In this document: positions 47,490 through 56,758 of the stretch, in pieces | Position numbering within the stretch: position 1 is the first letter of the stretch | Layout: each line of letters opens with the position of its first letter | Origin: Candolleomyces eurysporus | Taxonomy: Eukaryota; Basidiomycota; Agaricomycetes; Agaricales; Psathyrellaceae | Length of the DNA: 64,000 bases | Assembly (NCBI GenBank): GCA_027579435.1 | Contig: JANBPK010000921.1 | Coordinates: 124,001-188,000, forward strand | Reading direction: 5' to 3' | Notes under the pieces: generated by a model | Databases searched by the model: none | Told to the model about the DNA's origin: nothing | Seen by the model: only the letters and a program-made list of their open reading frames with translations | Made by a program: the position numbers and the translations under genes

Positions 47490-48756
47490 ATGTCCTCCCC
47501 AAAGCCCACACTGAAATCTACAGTTCGCCTTTCTACAGGTGCGCTTCTCGTAGGATGTAGAACGAAGCACGGACTGAATATTCCTTCCAGGCTATTCCAT
47601 GCCCCTCCTGGGGTTCGGAGCGTTTCTCAACGATGGCGCCTCCATATCCGAAGCGTTGAAAGCTGGATACAGGCATATCGACACAGCTCAGATGTACAAA
47701 AACGAAGCTGACGTCGGAGAGGCAGTCAAGAATTTCAACCTCAGCAGGGAAGACATCTTCATCAGTGAGCCAGACCCTGCACCCCCTGTACCCTGACTGG
47801 ATTACCGAGTCATCTCCCATTAGCCACTAAAGTCACCTCTGAGAACGACGGCCACGGATACGATAAAGCAGTGAAGGCTGTTGACGCCTCCCTTGCAGAG
47901 CTTCGGTCAGGTAAGAATGATCAAATTTCTGCAATCTCGGCAAAGCTAATGTCCGTCAATGTCCGGCGCTCGACAAACAGCCTACATCGATCTCTATTTG
48001 ATCCATGACCCGTTCGCAGGCAAAGAGAAGCGTCTCGAGACATACAAGGCCCTTCTGGAAGCGAAGGCTGTGGGAAAGATTCGTTCTGTTGGCGTCTCCA
48101 ACTAGTATGTTTGAATGAAGTCTGCGTGCTCTGCTTCGGACGTTTTACCTTTTGTCTGCTCTCTGATCAGTGGCATCCACCACATCGAAGAAATCAAGGC
48201 TGCTGGGTTGGAAATTCCGGCCGTAAACCAGCTTGAGGTCTGTCCATTGTACAGCCTTTGCTCTAATTCGGTTGCGCTCAATCAGGAATCTCCAGCTCCA
48301 TCCCTTCTGTCAACATAGATCCATCGTAAAGTACTGCCAAGATAACGGGATCGTTGTTCAAGCGTATTGTCCAATCCTCCGAGGAAAGGTGGATCTTCCT
48401 GTTTTCCAGGAGATCGCGTCTAAGGTGGGGATCGCACTTTCTCTGATTAACTTATGTGGTCTAACATGGCGATCTATCTCCCTTTAAGTACCAACGAGAA
48501 CCTGCACAAATTCTTTTGCGTTGGTCGCTGCAGAAAGGGTAAGAATTCGTGTTCAACAAGCGCACCAACCTCATTCAGCTCACTGCTCAATTTCATTAGA
48601 TTCGTTCCGCTTCCCAAAAGCTCTACTCCATCACGAATCCAATCTAATGCGAACTTATACGACTTCGAACTCTCCGACGAAGATATGGCAAAGCTTGACG
48701 CTTTAGATAAGGGCGACGAGGGCGCCGTGAGTTGGAACCCTGTGCACGCCCCATAA
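47490..48756 (+). CDS. Aldo-keto reductase, tandem copy 1
   Basis: NADPH-dependent carbonyl reductase, about 280 residues. The catalytic tetrad is visible: Asp and Tyr in GYRHIDTAQMYKNE, Lys in STKVTSE (made across an intron) and His in LYLIHDPFAGKEK. Also present are KIRSVGVSN, IPAVNQLEIHPF, QAYCPILRGK, PAQILLRWSLQKGFVPLPKS and SRIQSNANLYDFELSDEDM, with the coenzyme-binding Lys and Arg in the last two. It ends GAVSWNPVHAP. Introns have the same positions as in the next gene. The substrate is not assignable by eye; fungal relatives reduce sugars and keto acids. Confidence 0.92.
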
Positions 48757-48939
48757 ATGTCAACATTGCTACGTCGAGTAAATATATGGACTTACAGAAG
48801 CATCTTAGTGAGCAGCTAGATCGGCATAGTTTGCTAGCTTACTCAGTCGTAACAGTACCGGTACCGATGTCGTCATTGTCTTCTGGGCGCCTATAAATAC
48901 GGCCTTGCTTCGAATTAACTTCTAACCACCGATTTCAAC

Positions 48940-50216
48940 ATGGCTTCTCCCGTGTTAAACATCAAATCGACCGTTCGCCTCTCCTCTGGTACGTTCGCTG
49001 CACGTTCTCATCGCCAATAGCAGCCTTATTACAGTAAATCTGTTGCGTGTTTCGCTCCAGGTCATCTCATCCCTCTCTTGGGCTTTGGTGTCTTCCAGAA
49101 CTATGATGCCAAACCTGCTGTGCTCGAGGCATTCCGAGCTGGCTACAGACACGTCGACTCTGCTCAAATGTACAGGAACGAAGCGGAGGTAGGAGCCGCC
49201 GTTCGAGAATCCGGCCTCAACCGAGAGGATGTGTTCATCAGTAAGATACATTCGCTCTTCCATTCAGTCGCTAAACGGTACTGAGGTCTCCCAAGCAACC
49301 AAGGTTGCCAGTCAAGGTCATGGATATGACAAGACATTGAAAGGTGTTGATGCTTCACTTGCCAAATTCCAATTCGGTGAGTACGTTATCCATGTCTACA
49401 ATTCAAAGTCATTCCTTATCCCCATTGTGACCTTCGGACCCTTAGATTATGTCGACCTCTTCTTGATCCACGACCCTCTATCTGGAAAGCAAAAGAGGTT
49501 GGAGACTTACAAAGCCTTACTCGAGGCTAAAGCCGCTGGGAAGATTAAATCAGTTGGCGTTTCCAATTAGTGCGTTAAAATCAGTGAAAGTTTCATTAGT
49601 GTGTTGCTCTTTCAGCTAACCACGCAAACCTGGTCACAGTGGAGTGCACCATCTGGAGGAGCTCAAGGCTGCCGGCTACGAGGCACCCACGATCAACCAA
49701 ATCGAGGTGAGAGTTATTCCTCCATTTAATGGTTCGATTTTAAGGTTGTTAAACTTCCACAGCTGCACCCGTTTTGCCAACAAAAGCCCATCGTAGACTA
49801 CTGCAACAAGAATGGAATAGTCATTGAGGCATACTGCCCCGTTCTTCGAGGTGATATGAGCCATCCTGTAATCCAGGAGCTAGCGTCCAAGGTACTGTCA
49901 CCCTTCCATTAACTTATTAAGTAGCATGCACTCACAGAAGACGATACACAGCATAAGCGAGACCCCGGCCAGATACTCATCCGGTGGTCATTGCAGAAAG
50001 GGTACGAACAGAATTTGCAAGTCCAGAGAATTTCTTGCTCATGGTTTCCTTTTAAACAGCTTTGTTCCTCTCCCAAAGAGCGCCACACCTTCCAGAATTC
50101 AATCCAACGCGGACCTATATGACTTCGAGCTCACCGACGAAGATGTAGCCAAACTAGATGCATTGGACGAGGGCGATGACGGTGCTATCAGCTGGAACCC
50201 TGTGAACGCACCCTGA
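48940..50216 (+). CDS. Aldo-keto reductase, tandem copy 2
   Basis: Paralogue of the gene immediately upstream, in the same orientation with 183 bases between them. Catalytic residues lie in GYRHVDSAQMYRNEAEVG, TTKVASQGHGYDK and LFLIHDPLSGKQK. Later motifs are KIKSVGVSNYGVHHLEELKA, EAPTINQIELHPFCQQK, IEAYCPVLRG, PGQILIRWSLQKGFVPLPKS and the end GAISWNPVNAP. Nearly every block matches copy 1 with conservative changes, and the ends WNPVHAP and WNPVNAP differ by one residue. This indicates tandem duplication with some divergence. The exon after ELASK joins to HKRDPGQILIRWS through an acceptor near 49947. No key residue is missing. Confidence 0.92.
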
Positions 50217-50362
50217 GAGGTTCGGAAAGATGAAATCTGTAGTATCAAATCGTTCAATTGTAAGAAGAAATGGATGTTCATGCTCTTCTTGCTTGCTTGT
50301 TGTACATTGTTAGAAAACGGAGTTCCACTACTACTGCGCCAAAAAACCCGAAAGGTAAAGGC

Positions 50363-52664
50363 TCATAGAGCGCTCGTAAGCTCCTTCGCCGTACCCTCGA
50401 CCTGATCCTCGTGCACACTCTCCAACCCCACACCCCTCAATATCTTAGCCACAGTTTCGTACCTGACCGCGTCCAACTCCTGCTCGCTCTTCACCAACAG
50501 CATGCCCGCAAATCCAAGAGCATTCACTGGAAGCCTTTCACCAGTCTTTTCTAGCAGATGGGTTTCGAACTTGCGCGGAACGAGGTGCATATGCTCGAGA
50601 GTGATGATAACGTTGTAGGAGGGGCGTCCAGGAGGATAGTCCGGGTCATGACGGACAGTCGAGATGCACAGGTCGAGGAGCTGGAGGAAGACGTCTGATA
50701 ACACTTTCTCCAGGTCTTCCACAGAGAAAGTATCGAGGTAGGACGGGAAGCGGAACGAGGAGCTCGCGTATGGCAGGCTGGTTAGGGAGAATGGCCGTGC
50801 TAGAACGCAAACGCGAGCAAGTCACAAAAGTGGAGCAAGTGATCGAAAGAACGAACGTACTCGGCTGTTCTAGCTGCGCCTTCCTAGCTAAAGTCTCGAT
50901 CGGAGGGCTCAGCGGAGATTCGGTTGGGAGGAATTGGATGTGTTTGTGAGGTTGGCTTGCCCCGCTATTTTCCCCACCTGCCCAGCTCGCGTCAATACCA
51001 ATTAGGGCAGACAAAGAGATCTTGGAGCCTACAATTATAGAAGGCGAAAAAGTGCCTCCCGGATCGCTTAGCAGCGATCAAAAGCGAGTAGGTTTGAACA
51101 AGCTCGGAGGGCAAGAGGGGCGAGGCCTGTTCCTTGCTTCAGCAAGGCTTTCCCAACTGACAATTCTACTATATAAGGCAATAAATGTGACGATGTACAA
51201 GTTTGCAACCAAGGCCATCACCTTCATCACTTCGAGCAGATTCTCCTATCTCTTCCATCCACTCGATGGATCGTAGTTCAAACAGTTTGTTTACACAAGT
51301 TCAATGAAGAACGGGCGATCGAGGAGCAACGGAGGCGCGACCCTTCTGCCCCTGCGGCGAACGCATGGGTTGCACGTGCACGGCTACGGTCTCACTCTCT
51401 GGCTCAGGGTCTAACTCTTTCTCTCTTCCTCTCTGTTGCGACGAGTCTCAAAATCTTGCTACCCTCCCTGTATCCCACCCTTAATACTTATCAGCTGACC
51501 ACATCGGAATAATAATATGTGGACCGACTGGCCTCAGGCCGTCGGCTCATTGTTCTTCCAACGCTCCTCAAATCGCTTCGCTCATCTCTAATATTTGTTT
51601 CCTTTATTTTCTTTCTCTTTCACCACAACANAAAAAAAAACGAAACTTTTCATAGCTGACAACGTCGGAATAATAATATGTGGACCGACTGGCCTCAGGC
51701 CTTCGGCTCATTGCCCGCTACCGTTACTCTAAGCTCTTCACAGACCCCGACACTTCATTGGAACCCGTAAATCTATAGATTTCATTCTCCAAATCATTCT
51801 CTGCTCGTGAAACCCTCCCGCTTCCGATGGCAGCACTTGGCCCCCCCNTCCCCTTGCGCGAGCGCGAGCACGCCGCAGGCGTGCGTCAGCGAGCGCAGTT
51901 CAGAAGCATGAAGGTCTCATTAAGGAAATCATCTTTGAAAGTAGTGGATATTATTGTATGCGGTCAAAAGTGCGGTGCTAATTGCAGAGTAGGTTTCAGA
52001 CTCGTGCTATATGTTTCTTTACGATTGGATGTCAATTAAAGCAAGCAGCACGGTCAGGAGCTGTTGCTGAAGCAAGGAATCAGGGGTGGCACTGCCACGC
52101 CACCTAGTGATCGAAACTCTGAAGGAAATTTGAGCCATCCGTCAGGGGGCCGAAGAAAATAAAGAGGGTGGTTACGCAGTACCTTTGGGTACCAAGAGGA
52201 AGTGGTGCGGAACCACAGAAAATTTGTTCAGCTATTGGAGCAGTGAGATGAAGAATTTGCGAATTTATGTCATGAAAACTTACAAGGATCACAAACTCCT
52301 CCTCTGTGAGTTCATCTTTGAGATCGCCAACATGCAATTGGGGGTTGTATGGAGGCGCGAAAGGGTCGATCTTTGTGTCATCTGCGGCAGCCTCACTCGC
52401 TGTCGTCTCGACCTCAAAACGAGGAGATGGGAGGGTAGGCTTCTTCTGTAACGCTGGACACAATGTAATCTCGAACTAAATGTCGAACCAGTTGAGCCGG
52501 TTGTTAGAGCGACGAATTTCGCACCAATAGAGTGCACGTACGTCGATATCGAGCTCGTTGTGCTTCTCAATGGTAGAGGGGAAGTAAAAGAGATCGCCGG
52601 ATTTCAATGCACTCTCGTAAGCTCCTGGGACCTTTTTAATGATATCGCTATGTGTCGACGCCAT
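50363..52664 (-). CDS. APA2: Diadenosine tetraphosphate phosphorylase (ATP adenylyltransferase), gene opened by a long intron
   Basis: Cleaves Ap4A with phosphate to ATP and ADP; HIT-like superfamily. N-terminal exons encode MASTHSDIIKKVPGAYESAL, then FYFPSTIEKHNELDID joined to FEITLCPALQKKP, and PFAPPYNPQLHVGDL. LNKFSVVPHHFLLVPKGTA follows a normal 55-nt intron. The next coding sequence, KEQASPLLPSELVQTYSLLI then FFAFYNCGENSGASQPHKHI, begins about 1 kb away. The HxHxQ active site (HKHIQFLP) is intact, and the C-terminal part ends HEDQVEGTAKELTSAL. Joining donor gtaacc at 52175 to acceptor gaag at 51137 keeps the frame and gives a length close to the family. All other introns nearby are 50-70 nt. 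An in-frame ATG at 52700 would add 12 residues. Confidence 0.85.
51493..51552. repeat. 60-bp direct repeat, copy 1, with hairpin
   Basis: Matches the copy at 51654-51713 with three mismatches over 60 bases. It contains nested inverted repeats: CCACAT/ATGTGG, and CCGAC with GGCC on the left paired to GGCC with GTCGG on the right around a TCA loop. It lies inside the long intron. Confidence 0.85.
51654..51713. repeat. 60-bp direct repeat, copy 2
   Basis: Second copy, 161 bases downstream of copy 1. Two of its three differences fall in the paired arms of the copy-1 hairpins (CCACAT became CAACGT, giving two changes, and GTCGG became TTCGG), so its hairpins are weaker. Spacing and identity suggest a terminal or internal repeat of a mobile or tandemly copied element. 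Confidence 0.85.
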
Positions 52665-53112
52665 GGAAGCACAGTTGAGGTCGAAGTAAACAGGGGACAA
52701 GGAATGGATTTATAGAGGTCAAAGGAAGGGCGAGAGGGCACTCGGCGTAGCCAGTTCACGCAATTCCAGGACGAGTCGACGTCTGATCAGCTCACCGAAT
52801 ATAGCCCCCGCATCATGCTCAAAAGCAAAGCTCATAACAACTGCGTCGTATAGTACAGTGGGATACATAGGACTTGTACAGGAGGTCAAATATCCTTGTA
52901 AATGTATTGGCCGAAAGGACTGTCCTCGTAGAAGGAAAAGAAAGTGCATGGTTTGATATGAGAGAAGGTGAATAATAAAGGAATGGTAAGGCCAGCCTTA
53001 ATTGAAGGATAACAGGTTGCTTTGGTTCTTTCCCAATCATTGAGAGAGAAAAGAAGGTGAGGAAGGACTACCAATGGATCTTCACCGAGCGACGGTAGCA
53101 CTCGCTAGGCGA
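52665..53112. other. Intergenic region, 450 bp
   Basis: Promoter of the Ap4A phosphorylase gene and 3' end of the four-TM gene, same strand. Overlapping small open frames on the minus strand (52719-53101) show no motif. Confidence 0.45.
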
Positions 53113-53753
53113 CTAGGCATCCCCTCCTTTCCCTCTATTCTCTTTCGCTTCCTCCATGAGTTCTCCATGAGAAACGGCTCTCCAATAGCAGAATGCAGCT
53201 ATAAACGACCAGATTGCGGCGTTCGTCCCCTGTGATGGAGCAATTGAGTTATCGAAATAGGACTAGGGCGATTGATGGATATGAAACTCACCTGGTAGTA
53301 AAGGATATTGACGAAAACTTGTACCAAGAGCAGAACAATCCGGACAACTAAACTTCGATATATGGCATACTCTTTAATTAGTGGCAGGGGACATTCCATG
53401 GCCAGCATGATGAAACCCAAGGTCATGGCAATTATTTGCACCAAGGGAAGCTTGACAATAATAGCGACGAATGGCGCTGCGCTGGGTGGGGCCCTGATAC
53501 CATGCCGTAAGTTCGCAGCGCAAGTAAGTAGCGAGAATACAACGTACTGAATTCCTCCAGGATCGCGCAAGGTTCCACCCACAAAGTCGAAGAAGTATTT
53601 ACGGTAGAAAAGGCCCCAGAATCCTGCCCAAACAGCATCTGCAGAGACGTCGGTTGAGCCCTTGTTGCGATGACAGTATGGGCACAGATACTTACAGACG
53701 CTGGCCGTAATCGAGACAAAGCGCGCATAGCTATGCCACACCAAATTGCCCAT
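53113..53753 (-). CDS. Four-TM membrane protein of unknown function
   Basis: About 150 residues. The start MGNLVWHSYARFVSITASVY joins to AVWAGFWGLFYRKYFFDFVG. Hydrophobic segments are VSITASVYAVWAGFWGLFY, VKLPLVQIIAMTLGFIMLAM, LVVRIVLLLVQVFVNILYY and IWSFIAAFCYWRAV. LRDPGGIQAPPSAAPF lies in the first loop. The C-terminus is short and charged (HGELMEEAKENRGKGGDA). Three introns have good splice sites, the last ending cacag before GTNAAIW. It resembles small conserved membrane proteins of mushroom genomes, but I know no function. No catalytic residues are evident. Confidence 0.75.
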
Positions 53754-54407
53754 GATGCCTTGAAGTTGTTGAAAACGAGAGTACTACTGGTCGAATAGAA
53801 GCTTGAACGTGGAGACTAGATGAGCGCTGCTCGGAGAGACGTTGCAATTGAAGTCGAGAAAATGCGACAAGAAAGAGTAGTTCAAAAGCAAGACCAGCGA
53901 GAGCTCAGCTCCCTGAAAAAAAAGGGTGAATGTAGAAGAGGAAAAGAAAGAAAGCGGAGGAGTATCCCACCACAGCGACGGTAACGAACAGGGACCAGAA
54001 CGAGCTGGAGACCGTTTTCATTCTCTAGGCCGCGTCGGAGCTCCAATTTTTCCACAAGGCCATCTCGATCTGATCACTTTGAGACACACCCTTAGGCTGT
54101 TGCCATCGTTGCGGCAGCTGACATCCGTAGAAACCTGTAGAAACCTTGACATAGTTATCTCTCACAAGGTGCCGATATAACTAGGCAAAGAGCGAAGAAC
54201 ATCGTGGGCTTGGAAAGCATGTACCGGACACTGTAAGAATATAGTCCTTGCGCATTACAGATCATTCTGTCCGTCGTAAAATAGAGAGCAACATAACAAA
54301 AGTCCATCCGGGCTGTTAGATGTAATCCGGCTGTCTCACCGGCCTTCGTGGTGAACCCTGAGGGCTAACCTATTATCATTGTTAGTTGAATATCCCCTCT
54401 GTATGGA
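53754..54407. other. Intergenic region, 650 bp
   Basis: Promoter of the four-TM gene and 3' end of the next minus-strand gene. Only a short direct repeat (gtagaaacct twice near 54127) was noticed. Confidence 0.45.
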
Positions 54408-56158
54408 TCATTTGACGGGGCGTACCAAGCTCCGAGACACAGCCGATATTGAAGGTGAATGAGGGGGTACTGGCACCCTCGGGATTCGCGGTGTGTGTCC
54501 AGGACTCCTGAAAGCTTTGGCAGGCACAGTCCTCATCCCAGCAGGCCTCATCAAAGGACTTCCTGATGACGCGGAAGTAAAGCTCGCCCTGCTAGACCCA
54601 CTTTCCGGACTTCCGTAATAACTCGGCGCTATGGAGTGTCGGATTCTTTCTGGGAATCTGGCAGGCTTGGGGGGTGGTGGAGGAAAAACAAAGACAGAGT
54701 TTTCCATAGGTGCAGAAATAGGTCCGGAGATCATGCCGGCCTCCACTCTCTTTGGCTCGTGCTGCATTGGCAGGTCGGGGGAAGTGGGGGAATCTGAGCG
54801 GCGAAGCCCAAGACCCCCCGAGCCTCCTTGGCGTCTCCGATGCCACCGCCACGCAAAGAAGCACAATGCCAGGCAAGCAAGCAGGCCGACGATGCCTGCA
54901 ACGATAGCACCAGCGAGAGCCCCTTTAGATATACCTCGAGTTTGGTTACCAGAAGTTGACGATCCCACTGACGTTCCTGACGGGGACGCAGTAGATGCTG
55001 TTCTGTTGGCTCCCGGTGACGCAGGAGTGAAGATTCCAGAGTATACAGTCACTGAGTCAAGGTCGATAAACGGGGCGTTGGGGGAAGGTGAGTTGGGAGC
55101 GAGACTGAAGGTGTGCCTCCCAGGGCCAAGCCCACTTCGATAATACTGGAAGCGGAAAATCAAGGTCTGGGATGATAGGACTGGGTAAATCAACGTACGA
55201 GAAGCGTCCGAGGACGAAGTTGATTTACACCTCCGTTCGAGCCGCCACTCGAGGTGGATATGTCACTGTCAAGTGTAACCTTCATATCAGCGTGGTCTGG
55301 TGACACCGTTCCATAGACCGCGATGGCTTCTCCCCAGAACTGCATCGACACCACTGCGTCCGGCCTTTGACTGAAGCTAGAGGACAATACATTAGCTTAA
55401 GTTAAACCTGGGACGAGGGACACGAACTGGATGGTTCCGTCCTGAAAAATTGGCAGTCGGTTTACGCCCCAGGCAGACTGTGAAGGCAGATACGACATGA
55501 CCGGATCCATATCATCGTGGACCTTGGTATCCAGTTCATCGCTAGCAGTGATATTAGTTAGACATGCTATTTTGTGAGCGTAGAGATGCTTACTTTTCAA
55601 GACCGACGGCGTCAACGATAACGAAGGAATCGATGTCTATCGGCAAGCCACCGATGTTCTCAATGACTGCCCGATGCCTACCCGGCTGAAGGTCTGATAT
55701 CGTCCCCAGCGTCTGCTGTGTGACATTTTCAGAGCCCCTCGCAGTGCTTTGGGCCAATATGTTCCCATCTACAGAGATGGCAAAGTTTCCGTAGTTGGTT
55801 CGCCGACCCCCGAGAACGGTAAGGCCAGTCCCTGAGACGCCTTAGAGAGTACGTCATGTAAATTCAGACGGGAAATGTACCGTAGAAATCGATCGTAGCT
55901 TTGGCACCTTGGGTGGAGGTGCTGTGGTAAGATTGACCAGAGTAAGACTGGGGTTCGGACGTTAGAAAGTCGCCCCGTTGATCAATACAAGTCACAGCTC
56001 ACAGGAAGGAGAGGGTCGTCCTGCGACGAGTCGGCCCAGGCACCAGCTGGCTCATAAGTGACAAGAGGTGAGCAGTCTTCAACTGGGGAAGAAGCTTTGA
56101 ATGGCGTGCCCTCCTTGAAAGAACGACTCGACGTACCGGTCAAGCTGAATGATGCCAT
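54408..56158 (-). CDS. Single-pass membrane protein with two beta-sandwich-like extracellular domains
   Basis: Mushroom-type surface protein of about 480 residues. Domain 1 starts EDCSPLVTYEPAGAWADSSQ. It continues SYSGQSYHSTSTQGAKATID, GTGLTVLGGRRTNYGNFAIS and RHRAVIENIGGLPIDIDSFV. Domain 2 has AVVSMQFWGEAIAVYGTVSP and GLGPGRHTFSLAPNS. These blocks are common in a large agaricomycete family with galactose-binding-like folds. A Ser/Thr linker (TASTASPSGTSVGSSTSGNQ) leads to one TM helix (GALAGAIVAGIVGLLACLAL) followed by WRWHRRRQ. The cytoplasmic tail is Pro/Ser-rich (FPPPPPKPARFPERIRHS) and ends SRSLVRPVK. At the chosen start no signal peptide is visible. The in-frame ATG at 56296 gives a moderately hydrophobic leader (TAWFALSLIPSFYEIL), so the start is uncertain. 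Function unknown. Confidence 0.8.
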
Positions 56159-56758
56159 CGAGGAGAAGAACGAAGGCGAGTTCAAAATTTCATAGAAAGA
56201 GGGGATGAGAGAAAGGGCAAACCAAGCAGTTTGGGGAGAAGAAGGAACCAGAGAGACAGCAGACGATTGGCATGGGTAAGAAATAGTAGCACCCAAGTCA
56301 CATCCAACACTTGGGCTTCATCGATTCAGTGTCAGTGGACCGCCTCTTCTAACGCCATGACGCATGTAATTTGACACCGAGCCATGATGCTTGCCCAGTT
56401 CTTAGACAGATGCATGATGAAGAAGGAGCGATAGACAGTGCAGTGGCCCGCAGGTAGTAACAATCAACATTCGGAGAGCCTTCTTCCCATGTCGGTATAC
56501 GGTAGACACGAGCGGGGATATCAGTGCCCTCGAGTACCGATGATTCAGCGCTTGATGAGGACGCAAGATAACAGACGACCGTCGATGAATGGATTGCGGA
56601 AAGACAAAGAAAGAAGGAGAAACAAGCATGATCATGATAGCCGCTGGCCTGCTTGTTATGGAAGGTGAAATGGAATGAAAATAAGGGCAAATAGGGGAGG
56701 CAGCTGCATATGCTGTGGCTGCACACCTTTGCTTTTTGTCTCCGACTCGCTAACAGCC
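56159..56758. other. Divergent promoter region, about 600 bp
   Basis: Lies between the membrane-protein gene and the HicA-like-domain gene. It may include the 5' coding part of the former if ATG 56296 is used. No other gene seen. Confidence 0.45.

Larger units (their letters stand above)
51137..52175 (-). other. Long (1.04-kb) intron of the Ap4A phosphorylase gene with repeats and two Ns
   Basis: Inferred intron about twenty times the local norm. It holds two 60-bp direct repeats, a pyrimidine-rich tract, GC-rich palindromic words (gcgcgagcgcgagc) and single Ns at 51631 and 51848 beside poly-A and poly-C. On the gene strand, near-identical words cctttgct-like (CCTTGCT then two bases then AGCAA) occur near 52074 and near 51140. 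Both end in AG at a potential 3' splice site. This would fit an element of about 0.9 kb inserted at the old acceptor with duplication of flanking bases. No transposase frame is visible. Confidence 0.55.

Noticed and set aside
52719..53101. Overlapping minus-strand open frames
   Set aside because: Short, mutually inconsistent in frame, and no motif; treated as intergenic.
54631..55143. 170-codon plus-strand open frame
   Set aside because: Antisense to the tail and TM region of the single-pass membrane protein; no motif and composition mirrors the real gene.
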